From Podospora pseudoanserina (taxonomy: Eukaryota; Ascomycota; Sordariomycetes; Sordariales; Podosporaceae), in assembly GCF_035222485.1 (NCBI RefSeq), contig NC_085921.1, positions 1,984,001 to 2,048,000 of the forward strand: DNA of 64,000 nt, in the 5' to 3' direction. The translations under genes were made by a program, and so were the position numbers. The notes under the pieces were generated by a model. The model saw nothing but the letters and a program-made list of their open reading frames with translations. It was not told where the DNA came from and searched no databases. Positions 11,417-22,782 of the stretch are shown piece after piece. Position 1 is the stretch's first letter; the number at the start of each line of letters is the position of its first letter.

Positions 11417-12600
11417 GGTGTGAGGTTTGAAGAGTTATCTTTGTCAACCAGGACTGAAGATACAGATAACGGAAACCAAAGAGAGAGGAACGGATGGCTT
11501 ACGAGTTCCAAAACAGGGTGTCGTGCAAAACTTTTACTTATGTGTCTCCCCCTGGGAAGCCCTGGGTACGAGTACGAGCAGTTTATATACCAGAACGAGT
11601 ACGATCGCGAGAATGGTAGGACGGGATCGGGTTGCCTGGTGGTGTGTCTCGCGGTGCTCACAGTGTGTGGAGTGTGTGTGTTCTGGGCTCCAGGATCTAC
11701 CGGCTGCAGGGGCGTTACTGATCTCATATTGAAGGTCTTGGCGGGATTGCGAAACCAGGAAAAGACAGGTCGGCCATGTCGCATTGCATATTGTACATTC
11801 CTCCTGTTGTTGCAACACACATCGCCAACGCCCTGAGTCTCGGGGTTTAGCAGCTGTCCGATCCCAAGATTAACCGCACTCTCCCGGGCAGGATGAAACA
11901 GAACCTGCCATCTTCTTCGGCGTCCGGCATCAATCCGAAGCAATCATCTGCTGGGGGTCCAAGACAACTCACCGCTCATGGACTTGTCATGTCTCAAGCC
12001 GTTCCTTCACATTCTTCAGTTGCCCCTCCATAGATCGCCATCCCGCTCCGTGCAAGCGCCAATCATTGGCCGTTTGGGATATAGGGTTACAGACAAAGTT
12101 CTAACGCGAGCCCCCATGTCGATAAACGCACAGGTCACAGTGCGGGGTGGATGGGCCGTGTACATACTGCATCATTATTTGTGTACTCCTTAGGTAGTTT
12201 GATGACTTTTGTCCAATCGTCACACACCAAGAGGAGAGTGAGGGGTCAAAAATGCAGATATCGACAGTCTCCCATCGAATCCCCCGAAGGCATACAGGAG
12301 CTGATAAGGTCAAACTCCCAACAAGGGTTTCTACAAGTTGCGTAATGCATCATGCTAAACTCTTGGTGCCCACCGAAGTTAACAAATCACCAACAGCTCA
12401 GCAGGGAACCAAAGTCCCCAAGGTGCCAACCGCATCAAGCGTTGGAACTGGACTCATGTGGAGCAATGCCAACATGAGACACATATAACTTGCTCAACCT
12501 TCCCCCCTTCACCACCATGACCCCTCTTGTCTTGTTATCGAACAGGTCGACCTGCATAAACAATACACCAATAAGAACCAACAACTAAAAAGCCACCAAC
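11417..12600. other. Divergent promoter region, monooxygenase / cyclase
   Basis: No supported gene. Open frames on the minus strand read through the monooxygenase promoter and carry no domain. It contains a TATA-like element for the monooxygenase at 11582-11589. Confidence 0.5.
11582..11589 (-). promoter_or_regulatory. TATA-box candidate for the monooxygenase
   Basis: Read on the minus strand this is TATATAAA, about 165 nt upstream of the ATG at 11416. TATA-containing promoters in fungi usually mark inducible genes. Confidence 0.4.
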
Positions 12601-13732
12601 ATGCCTACTGACCCAAGCTCCGTCCCAAACTTTGACGACCTCCCCGCAGTCGATGGACACCCTCAGGGCTGCGCCTGGGGAGTCTTCGACAAGGACGGAA
12701 AGAAAGACCACTACGGTACACTAAACTTTGTCACTCCTGAAATCGTAGCTGCTGTTGCCAAAGAGGTCACAGATGGCATTTCCATCTCTCTCAAGTATGT
12801 GTGCGGATTCTCCACGCAAAATAGGCACTAACAACCCCATAGCTGGCCCCTAAACGGCATCAAGTTCCCCTTGCCCGGCCGCAAAGCCCCCGTCCACAAA
12901 CCCGTTTCCCTCCGCGAGGCAGGGATGGAAATCGATGGCTTTGACGACGAGCTCGAAATCAACACCCAATTCTCCTCCCAATGGGACTCCCTCTGCCACT
13001 GTGTCCTCCCCTCGGGCGAGACCTACAACGGGTTCAAGCCCTCTATTGAGCTCCTTCAAACAACCACCACTGAGGGCAACGAAATGCCCACTATTGATCA
13101 CTGGCACTCCCCCGCCAAGGGCTGCCTCGTTGCCCGTGGCGTCTTGATTGACTTTAAGCGCTATATTGATGAGATCACTGATAAGACGTATGACCCCCTC
13201 GATGGTCATAGGATCACCGTTGAGGAGATCGAAGCGGTGGCGAAGCATCAAGGGGTGGAGATCAAGCCAGGGGATGTCCTGATTGTTCGGACGGGGTATA
13301 CAGAGTTTTTGGAGAATCCAACTCCGGAAGGGTTTGCCAAGATGGCTACAATGTCGCTTTCTGGCGTGCATGGCACGACTGAGACGGCGAAGTGGTTCTG
13401 GAATAAGAGGATTGCGGCTGTTGCTTCGGATGCGCATGCTTTTGAGGCGCTGCCGCCGTTGAAGGAGAATGGGGAGGTTGGTGCTGTGTCGGATTTGGGT
13501 GAGTTCTTTGCCAGCTTTTTGAACACAAAACGAATGGGTTTGCTGACAGAGAACAGTGCTGCACAAGTGGTTTTTGAACTACTTTGGAACACCCATTGGT
13601 GAACTTTGGGATTTGAAGGCGCTGGGAGAATATGCCAAGAAGAAGGGCAAGTACAGCTTTTTGCTGACAAGTGCACCGCTGAATCATCCTGGACTGGTGG
13701 CTTCACCACCCAACGCCATTGCCTTGTTCTGA
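12601..13732 (+). CDS. Cyclase-family (kynurenine formamidase-like) hydrolase
   Basis: Exons 12601-12794, 12843-13498 and 13557-13732 give 341 residues. Intron 1 (48 nt) has GTATGT and an ACTAAC branch site; intron 2 (58 nt) has GTGAGT and TGCTGAC. Removing intron 2 restores the family's C-terminal stretch (WFLNYFGTPIGELWDL, then LTSAPLNHPGLVASPPNAIALF); reading through it stops at 13602. Family features include the TQFSSQWDSLCH block with the metal-region His and Asp, IDHWHSPAKGCLVARGVLID, and a central GDVLIVRTGYTEFL. The Pfam 'putative cyclase' family contains metal-dependent amide or ester hydrolases. The usual bacterial HxGTHxDxxxH motif is replaced by the fungal form. It is divergent from a Baeyer-Villiger-type monooxygenase whose ester or lactone product could be a substrate; this link is inferred only from position. 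Confidence 0.9.
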
Positions 13733-14287
13733 GCTGCTTCCAAATTTGTCAGGCAATTGATGACTTGTGTGGGAGCACAGAATTCAAAATAAAGAATAAG
13801 AAGGAAAAGCCAAACCAAAGGCTGGCTCACACTGTCAGGTTATGGACAAATAAAATAGACCGAAATGTGATGAAAAAGGGTTAAACCGCCTTCGATTACC
13901 CATATTGCCTAACTATCTCTGTTCACCTCACAATACACGAATAGTACAATAAGGCCGTCATAGTGGCTGGCTGTTAATTCCTGGGATCGAGTGGCAACAT
14001 TTAAAACTAGGATGATAGAATTCAAATAATAGGTAATGGACAGGGAAGTTCGTTAGATGGAATTCAGACTTTGAACACTGTGAGTTTCAACTTTGAACGC
14101 CGCTTCCTACTAGTTTGAAGCCTCGAACCAATTTTCAACGTGTCCGAAGCCGCAATTCCCGGAGCCACAACTCCACCCGCCTCCTCGGCACTCCGGCTCC
14201 CTCCTCAACCTCACCGCCGGTACCACCGTCTCTCACAAATTCACCACTTAACCACCCCAAACCTCACAAACACCACCACCCCTCAAA
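13733..14287. other. Intergenic, cyclase / thioesterase
   Basis: No gene. The final 150 bases are C-rich and leaderlike, ending in the AAAATG context of the thioesterase. Confidence 0.4.
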
Positions 14288-14824
14288 ATGTCGACCTACA
14301 CCCACTCCTCCGACCCCTCCACCCTCTCCCACGTCCAATCAACCTGGGACTTTATCCGCCCCAACTCGTCCATCTACAACCACCTCCTCTCCGACATCCG
14401 CCTCGTCGCCGCCACAAAGGGGCGCATCATCGCCCACCTAGACGTCACACCCGTCCACACCAACTCCAAAAACATCCTCCACGGGGCAGTAAGCGGGACG
14501 CTGTGTGACTGGGCCGGGGGTATGGCGATTGCTGCCGAGACGGGGCTGCAAAAGACGGGCGTGAGCACGGATATGCATGTTAGTTATTGCTCGACGGCCA
14601 AGGTGGGGGATACGTTGGAGATTGAGGCTTGGGTGGGCAGGGCGGGGAAGAACTTGGGGTTTACGGGGTTTGAGATTAGGAGGGGGGTGACAAATGGAGA
14701 GGGGAAGAAGGGGGTTGTGGTGGCTATGGGGAGTCATACCAAGTTTCTATTGTTTGGGCAGGGGAAGAGTGAGATAAAAGAGGAAAATAAGGAGGGGACG
14801 GTTGAAGGGAATGGGCCCGAGTAG
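14288..14824 (+). CDS. Hotdog-fold acyl-CoA thioesterase (PaaI/ACOT13 type)
   Basis: A single exon gives 178 residues. The core matches the 4HBT/hotdog family: GRIIAHLDVTPVHTN, then ILHGAVSGTLCDWAGGMAIA with the catalytic-helix HGA(V)xxxLxD pattern, then a strand-rich C-terminus ending VVAMGSHTKFL. Relatives hydrolyse medium- to long-chain acyl-CoA, often in mitochondria. The basis here is sequence pattern only. The tail after the fold is Glu/Lys-rich and likely disordered. The start is the ATG at 14288, in a good CAAAATGTC context. Confidence 0.88.
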   Translation: MSTYTHSSDPSTLSHVQSTWDFIRPNSSIYNHLLSDIRLVAATKGRIIAHLDVTPVHTNSKNILHGAVSGTLCDWAGGMAIAAETGLQKTGVSTDMHVSYCSTAKVGDTLEIEAWVGRAGKNLGFTGFEIRRGVTNGEGKKGVVVAMGSHTKFLLFGQGKSEIKEENKEGTVEGNGPE

Positions 14825-15474
14825 GGGATTGGGGCGAGGGCAACCCTGAAGACATAGACTTATAGACAGTTACATGGCTGACAAAATGATAGAGGCAGCC
14901 GCTGGGGATGAACATGCAAGCCAGTATGACTCTAAGAATAGTTTATAGATGTTGAATGTATACCTGTGGCACTTAAAGATAAGGTAGCCAATAGACCTTT
15001 AAAGATGGTTCACATGCCTTTCAAGATAAGGTCATTTATGTCTTTGAAATAGTTGAACGGTCTTCGAAATATAGTCGAAGGCGTTTCTTTTATCTTTCAA
15101 GACCTTGAATCTACATTACAGAGAAGATAAGCCCCGCCTAAATTTTAACAACATTGTTGGTGGTGGTTCCCAATCAGAGTCCCTAAAGGCAAACCCACGC
15201 TCATGCCTGCCACCATGTAACGGTGCCTTCTCAAAATATGGCGGGGTTGATGCCAAACGGATAAAGCAGAAACTATCGCAAATCATCAGAAGAGGCCCGT
15301 GAAAGAGCTCGAGGGGGGGTGTAAGGGTCACTTAGCAAACTTGAAAATTTAGTCCCGCTCCTTATCTACCTACCTAGCTTCATTCCGCCATTCTTCTTTT
15401 GCTGTCCGCGACCGCACCCACTCCCTACATATAATATCCACATTCAATTCTCTACATCCTTCGAACCACGCACA
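14825..15474. other. Intergenic, AT-richer
   Basis: No gene seen. The stretch around 14940-15100 contains loosely repeated CTTT(C/G)AA(A/G) words but no clear repeat unit. Confidence 0.35.
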
Positions 15475-16223
15475 ATGAGCCACCTAACATCCTAAGAAGC
15501 GCACTCCCGCCTAGGACATGGCGAGGGCATCGACCAGAACACCATCTGCAACTGGTTCCCCGACCTCAATGTACGCAAACGTTTCTGCCAGTTCGTCATC
15601 GACCAAGACGGCGCTGCTCGGCTAGCAGAACCGAGAACAACCCGCGAGGAACTTGTTACGGTAATAGATTCCGCCAATCTATTGACCTGGTCCTGTCTTT
15701 ACACTATTCTACCAGCTTTAAACAGGGAGATCCGCCCGTGGTTTCCTTTACTGACTGAATCCCACTAGCTGGGGCCTGGGTACCGAGGAGGTATGGGATA
15801 GGGCGTTGCATATTGAGGAGCATATTCTCGCTGTCAAGAACTGAGGAGAAGGAAGAGCTTGCTTTCTCCAGTTGGGGAGACTTGAGTGGACCAAGGATGG
15901 TCAGGGCAATTGGTATGTACCACACCCTCCTCACTGAAAGTTGTTAGAATTTTGATAAGAACTCTGTTACTAGGCCGGTGACTGAAGATGGTGTTGAAGA
16001 TAATGCTGCCGCTGTAAGATTCCACTGGCGGGAAACAGGTTTTTGCCTCGTTGCTCGGATCGGTCAACAAGGACACATCGATGGCGTTTATGCCATTTAT
16101 GATATGGATTGGGATGGTCCTTTCACCGGAGAGGATGGGAGGTATTCTTTTGATGATAGCAATTGGGGTATACCGCCTGGTTTTGAGCACGATAATGAAG
16201 ATAAGGACGAGGTACGAAGATGA
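15475..16223 (+). pseudogene. Disabled gene of unknown family
   Basis: The start context CACAATGAG at 15475 is excellent, but codon 7 is TAA (15493-15495). The same frame then stays open to 15766 with protein-like content (GIDQNTICNWFPDLNVRKRF). A later segment in another frame (from about 15770) carries a TGA at 15842-15844. It then runs cleanly into a normal intron (15913-15973, GTATGT to ACTAG) and an acidic C-terminal exon ending at 16223 (YAIYDMDWDGPF, then GIPPGFEHDNEDKDEVRR). A frame change or intron lies between about 15655 and 15790. The splice signals and Kozak context show this was once a gene. TAA fits CAA changed by C-to-T; TGA fits CGA or TGG. I do not recognise the family. Confidence 0.6.
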
Positions 16224-16583
16224 GATCGAGGGTGGGGACGAGGCCAAGGAAGAGAAAAGCAGATCTTTTGCGCCTGGCTTGCAGAAAGAATGGGGAATTT
16301 TGGTGGTAGCTACCATGTTTGGTGGGACGAGGTTACATTCTCCCAGTCCAATTCAGCCAGTCTCGGATTTGTGTCGAAAGACATATTGGTCTGTGATGTT
16401 GAAGAATGACGGGTGGTCCGGCGATGCAAAGAGCCGCAAATCGTGGTAGAAAACAAAGCCTCGATATTTTATTTCACCACCCACTCTTTCATTCATGTGA
16501 AAAAGAAAATTCACTCTTATCAGAATCGGCTACATATGTCCCATCAAAATCCCCTCCCTAGTTCCCCTCGCCGTCATAACATC
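16224..16583. other. Intergenic, pseudogene / P-type ATPase 3' end
   Basis: No gene. It lies between convergent 3' ends and probably holds the ATPase 3' untranslated region. Confidence 0.4.
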
Positions 16584-19500
16584 TCACCAAGCTACCCTCC
16601 CCCAAAACCCCCCAGGATACCTCCTCACCATGCACTTCCTCCCCTCATCCAACAACAAAATGCCCAACCCGAAACACATTGGCAAGAACCAATACTCCAC
16701 CGGCACCTCCGCCGTCCCCAAAACACTCTGCAAACTCGGAATATACAACCAAAAAAACGCCATCACCAACGAAAACAACACCGCCGGAAACAAGTAGTAG
16801 TTCCTCGTCTCCTTGTTAAACAACGGCGGATGCTGAAAAATACTCAACCTTCTCGTCCTAACCGCCAACAAATTGAACCATTGCCTATACCCTCTCTCAT
16901 CAGCCATAAATACCTCATATCACATCAGGGAACAAAAGGGGAAACTTACACCACAACCAACGTCACAAAGTACACCGAACTAGCCACATTCAACCTCGCT
17001 ACAACCTCCTCTCCCGACATACCCCCCGGCACCCTCCCAAACCCAAACCACAAATCCCCAAACTTGACCCCCTCCCTCTCCAAAAACCAATACGCCATCG
17101 CAAAGGCCACCACCGTCTCAATCACACCCACAAACCCATAACTCTGCACAATCAACCTCCAATCAACCAATCTATCCACCCCGACCCGTCTCGGAGGCCG
17201 CTTCAAAACATCCGCCTCGGGAGCTTCATACGCCAGCGCGGTAGCAGCCAGACAATCCGTAAAACAGCAAATAATGATCATCAAAAACGAGCTCAAAATC
17301 TGCGGCAGCCCAAAAGCGACGTTTGTCATGATGGGCCAGAACTCAGCAAAACTTCCAGCGGGGAGGAGGTACGCGATGGTTTTCTTGAGGTTGTCAAACA
17401 GCACCCGACCAAAGCGGACCGCTTCGACCACGCTGGAGAAGGACTCGAGAAGGACCATGTCAGCGGCCTCAATGGCAATGTCGCTCCCGCCGCCGATGGC
17501 AATGCCAATGTCTGCTGCGCGGAGGGCGGGGGCGTCGTTAACGCCGTCGCCTGTCATGCCCACGACGTGACCGCGGTCCTGGAGCTCACGGACGATTCGC
17601 AGTTTTTGCTCGGGGGTTGTTCGGGCAAAAACGACTTCGTTGTAGGAGACGAGAGCGTCCCATTGGGTGCTGTTGAGGGTGATGAGATCCGGGCCGGTCA
17701 GCACGATGGACTTTGAGAGCTCCTCGTCGCCTTCTTCAGACGGAGTGTGATCCTTGTGATTTTTTGTTTCGGTGGGCTCCCGGGACAGAGCGGTGACGTT
17801 AGCGACAACGCTGTCTGGGTTGGTGATGATGCCGCACTCTCTAGCGATAGCTTGGGCCGTCAAGGCAAAGTCTCCAGTGACCATAAACATGCGAATGCCA
17901 GCCGTACGAAGAGTCTTGACCACCTCTGGGATCTCAGGCCGGGGAGGGTCAACAATAGCGACCAGGCCCACGAGGGTGAGTCCAGATTTGGCTTGCTCCA
18001 AAGTCTCTGCCTCAAAGGCAGCCGAGAACGAGGGAGACGACTTAAAGGAGCGCCTGGAGAGTGCTTTGTGGGCCAGAAGCAACACCCGACGCCCTTGTGC
18101 AGACCAATCATTCTTGATGCGGTTGAACTTCTCTCTAACTTCAGGATTCAAGGTCATGGCAACGCCCGAACTACCAGTAAAGTTGGTACAACGGTCCATC
18201 AATATCTCTGGAGCTCCCTTGATAGTCAAGAGCCTGTCACAAAATGTCAGCGAGTGGGTACTGGGAGGTTGTGATAGGAAAACTTACATATCGCCAGGCT
18301 CAAAGACAGACGCCGTTCCAGTTGGCAAAGCCAAGCTCAGCCCATCAGGATGGGTGTATCCCAGAACGCGAATCATGAACTTGTTCTTGCTGTTGAAGGC
18401 GAGGTTGAACTTCGTAGCCCAGCAGCGCTTGAGCTCAGACACAGGACCCAAGCCTTCTGCAAACCGCAGAATGGCTTGGTCAGTAGCGTCACCGTGAATC
18501 TTTCTTTCGCTAACGGGCAGGTTCCTCGTGGCAGCGTCAAACTCTCCAGCGTTGCAAAGCCCAGCAACGCTGCGCAGCTGGTCAATGGAGTTGCTCGCCA
18601 TGTCACCGTTGGTAAGTCGCTCGGCGATGGCAACATCGAGGATGCCATCCACAGTCATTTCCTTGCCACCAAGGGCACAGTCTGTGACCACCATTTTGTT
18701 CTGCAGATGTTGGGTAAGTACGATTGCGCCGAAATGATGAGGACGCAACTTACTTCTGTCAGTGTCCCAGTCTTGTCCGAACAAATGACAGACACAGACC
18801 CAAGCGTCTCAACAGTCTTCAACGACTTGCACAAGACCTTGTTCTTCCGCATCATATTCGCACTGATCGTCAGACTGGCCGTCAACGCTACTGGCAAGCC
18901 TTCAGGAATGAAAGCCACAGCAACCGACACACAAGCAACGATCAGATTAGGGACACTGATCCAGTCTGGATACGTAGTCCTCAGCCAGGCGGCCCTATCA
19001 AACAGTGTCAGTGCGCCGTCAAGTGAACAAGCCATGTAGGTTCGTACCAAATAACAACAACCGCAATGATCATAACCACCATGATGGAACAAATGACATA
19101 GACAAAGTTGAGAACCTCCCTCTCAAGAGGCGTCATCCCCTTCTTAGGCTCATTGGTCAACTTGGCAATCCGTCCAAACACCGTCTTGTTGCCAGTTGCG
19201 ACAACAACTCCAGTGCAAGTACCAAACGAGCAATGGGTGCCCTGCAAACCAATGTTCTTGGTCTCGAGGTAGTTCTCATCCGTAGCATCAACAGTGGCAG
19301 CAAGAGGGACCGATTCACCTTCAAAGCAACGATCAGCAACACCTCACACTCCTCTCGCCAAGTTGGCAGACTCACCAGTAAGGATCGACCGATCAAACTT
19401 AGCATCACTCGACACCTGCACAAACCTCACATCCGCCGGCAACTTATTCCCCGCCTTGACCAGCAACACATCTCCAGGAACAATATCAGCAGCCATGGCC

Positions 19501-20306
19501 GAAACCTGAACGCCTTCCCGAATCAAAAGACACTCCTCAGGAATCATATTCTTGATGGAAGCCATGACCCGAGACGACGACCAGTCCTGCCACATGTTGA
19601 AGGCGGCCTGAATGAAGAACACAGCAAGCAAGACGATAGCCAAGGCCAAGTTGGCCTGGGCCGGGGGTTGTCCCAGGGGCTTCCAAGCAACGAAGACGAG
19701 GATGGAGCCGACGAGGAGGACAGAACCGAAGCCCTTAAAGAAGTAGCCCATGATTTGTTGGAAGTGGTGGGTCTCCGGGGGAGAGGGCGTGTTTTTGCCA
19801 TATTCAGTGACGCGGCGCTTGATTTGGTCTTGAGAGAGGCCTTGGTCGAGGGAGGTGGTCCAGCGATTGACAACGTCAGCAACGGGAAGGGTGTGCCATT
19901 CGAGGTCGGCAAGGCCTGTCATCATCAGACATATCGTCAGCCTTCCCGAACCGCAAATGTGACCAAGAGAAAACAAAGTACCTGTCGCAGAAGCCTTTGA
20001 GACCTTGTTGGCCACTTCAGCCTTGCGGTTGTAATCATCAATGTCGATGGAGCTGGTCAAGCGTGTTAGTACACGTTGATGACACACAAGCCTGCTGAAG
20101 ACTTACACAGTCCGGTACTGAATAGGCAGCGCCGCAGAGGGATCAATACCACCACCGGTATTCGAACGAACACTCCGAATTGACATGGAGCCATGAGAGC
20201 GAGTACGCTCAAGCCCAGGACCTTGAACCGGTCGGCTCGCAGACCGACCGGCCTCAACGTCGTTATCCTGCCATCGAATGCGAGATTTGTCTCCTCGTTT
20301 ACCCAT
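16584..20306 (-). CDS. P-type ATPase, Na+/K+-ATPase alpha-like (type II)
   Basis: Eight exons: 20107-20306, 19982-20052, 19376-19915, 19048-19318, 18754-18994, 18288-18700, 16950-18233 and 16584-16884. All seven introns (53-66 nt) have GT/AG ends and keep phase, giving 1,106 residues. P-type hallmarks are all present: SILTGES in the actuator domain, FIPEGLP in M4, the phosphorylation site DKTGTLT (Asp434), KGAPEILMDRC in the nucleotide-binding domain, and MTGDGVNDAPAL at the hinge. The C-terminal spans include EYWFLPMCFG. The M4 and nucleotide-binding sequences resemble the fungal Na+/K+-ATPase-like branch, not the Pma1 proton pump or Ena sodium pump; ion choice is inferred. It pumps cations across the plasma membrane or endomembranes using ATP. 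The final splice (16885-16949) has several possible acceptors; TATAG at 16885 gives the family-like VVQWFN. Confidence 0.93.
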
Positions 20307-22782
20307 TACGAGTCAATCGGGGATAATATGGGTAAGACTGGTGTTACAAGATAGAGTCAAGACAGTGCAGAGGAAGGAACAGGTAGGAGAAGTGAGACTG
20401 ATAACACCCGACTGGACAAAGGGCGTACCAGCTTCTTATGAGAACCACTCCGAGGAGGCACTGCCCAAGTACGTACAGTACCTCCCCCTCCCACGCCGCG
20501 GCCCTTCAATTGTGCCACTGCTGGTCCTGGAGATTATTCCTCGATAGAGGCAAGCCCTCTCCCGGGATATCACAGCAAGGGCACATGCTCTGCCGCGGCA
20601 TTCAACGCACCAATCTCAAAATAGCCATGACAATGAGTGCTCTTTCAAGGACTGGTCAGTATGCATCTCGTTGGAGATTGAAACAAGATAGATGACTGCG
20701 CCAAAGGAATCCCACCAACCTCATTAGCTACCTACACCGCGACGTCAATGATCCGGACGTAGCACTTGAGTTCTGAAGTAGACAGGGAGGGATCCATACC
20801 AGAGAAATACGTAACACGAAACACCACAAAACCCCTCAACCCCATTCCGAATCCCATGATGCGTGAAATGCATTGCCACGGCGATGAAAGTCGGTCGAGA
20901 CCACCGCCTCTCGCATTTGGGAGGAAGGTGTGACGAAGCACCTAGCACTTGCCTCAAGCTTTCGCGATGCCGGAAGGAGCGATACTCCTCGTGTCGGGTG
21001 GAAAGAGCTACCACCCAACCAACCAAGGTAATATGTACCCCAAGTCCCCTACCTAAGTACCTTGCCTCAGTATCCCCCTAACCACCACCAGAAAATCACT
21101 CATACCCATCCAGCTCAGCACCCATCCCAGCCCTGATATCAGGAACCTCCCCTCACTGTCGAATTAAGCTTTTCCACCGGCACCCGGAAGGCGGAAAAAA
21201 CAACCCGAGTTGTCCACCGCTCATTGAATGCAAGGAGCTTGGGCCAACATCCCCTTTTAGCTTGCTTCTCTCCTGTCGTAGCTTCCAACACAGCCCCCCT
21301 TTCCCTTTTCCCACCGACACCCACAAAGGAGACCGGTTCACCCCATGTAGTCAAACGAATCTAGAACCTCTCTCTCCACATGGTTGCCATCGGCTGTGAG
21401 GTGGGTGCCCTTGCCGCTCGGAAGAGGGGCTAGCTACAAGCTGGTATAGCTCCAGTCAGACGGGCAAGCACTGCCACCCTCACTAACACTGAGGGAGAAA
21501 AAGAGACAAAGCACTTTTGGATAAAATATTACCATGTCGTGTCGTGCCACAACGGGATTTCTCCATGAGGCATCCCTAACGCTGCCATCAAGTGAGCCAA
21601 GACACCATAAGAACGGGGAGGCCTCCCGGGGAAATCTATTAGGTTTGTATGGGGCTGGGAATCGACATGGCCAACGAGTGTCAACTCGTATATAACACAG
21701 ACAGCAAGCCGCCCTCAGACAAAGGTGGTCAACCCAATCTCATCACTCCGCACTTAACTACCTACGCAATAAAAATTTGTGTGAATATTGTCATTCCAAC
21801 ACCCCCCTTTCTAGGGTGTTGACACACTGTCTTGGCACCACCAGCAAATCCCCTCAGCAACCAACCATCCAACCAACGAACCAACCACCTGTCAATCACA
21901 ATCACGCTCCCCCATACAAAAAAAGTATTCCAACAAGTCAATTCTTCAAAGCTGCCTAGCTTACATCTATGTTGTGTGTGTGGTGGACTGTTTCCATTGC
22001 TCTTGACTGTCCCCAATCCCACCTGATGGCCCAGTAGTAGGAAATACCCTCGTGACGCCGAGAAGCGCAAAATGAGCGAGAAAAAAATAAAAACAAAAAG
22101 AAAAAATATATGTCCATAGGATATACCTTCCATCCCAAGACCGCATCACCCAACACAGCGCGTATGTTTTCCCTGCCACTGATCATCAATTTGCGACAAG
22201 AATGGTGGCGCCCTCGATTCCGTGATCCGACAAAGATGCAATATAACCCCCCCTCCCCGTCCCAAGAGGCCAATGTTGTTGACCACCCCCAAACAGTAAG
22301 AAATAAAAGCAAAAAAAAAATCACTGTGTATAATCCCCCAACGTTCTTTGCCCATCCTCCAAACAAGCCTAACCCGCAAAAGCCGTGACTTCGTGAGTCC
22401 TGTATAGGGAGCTTTCACGGGAACAAAAAAGGCAAATGATTAGGCCGTAGGTAAAGCTACGTTCCAATAGTAAAACGGCCATAACAGCAGACCAAAACCA
22501 CTGTGCTGGGTATCAATGTCGCATTTCTGCTCCGAAACCTTGCCGAAAAGGCGATGATGTGAAGTACTTCTGATCTCTGCGGGACAGAGTTCAACCCTAA
22601 CCAAAAGGCAGCTTTCAAGCCACCGCAATTCTCCTTCGCTTAGACGGCGTCAACGCAATGGCCCGTACGCTGCGACTTCGGCGTAGCGTGATTGCTTCAG
22701 AAGTCCCGCGGTCGTCCCGTGGCGTGTCTCCTGCAGAAGAGCTGCGAACACGGTGTGGTGTGCTTCCTCCAGACAAGGTCTC
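20307..22782. other. Long gene-free region, ATPase / grr1
   Basis: About 2.5 kb without a supported gene, covering the ATPase promoter and the grr1 3' side. It contains purine-rich A tracts near 22080-22110 and 22310-22320. The open frames here have no domains or splice partners. Confidence 0.5.

Noticed and set aside
19005-20000. Plus-strand 331-codon frame
   Set aside because: It is antisense to the P-type ATPase exons and ignores their splice sites; a shadow frame.
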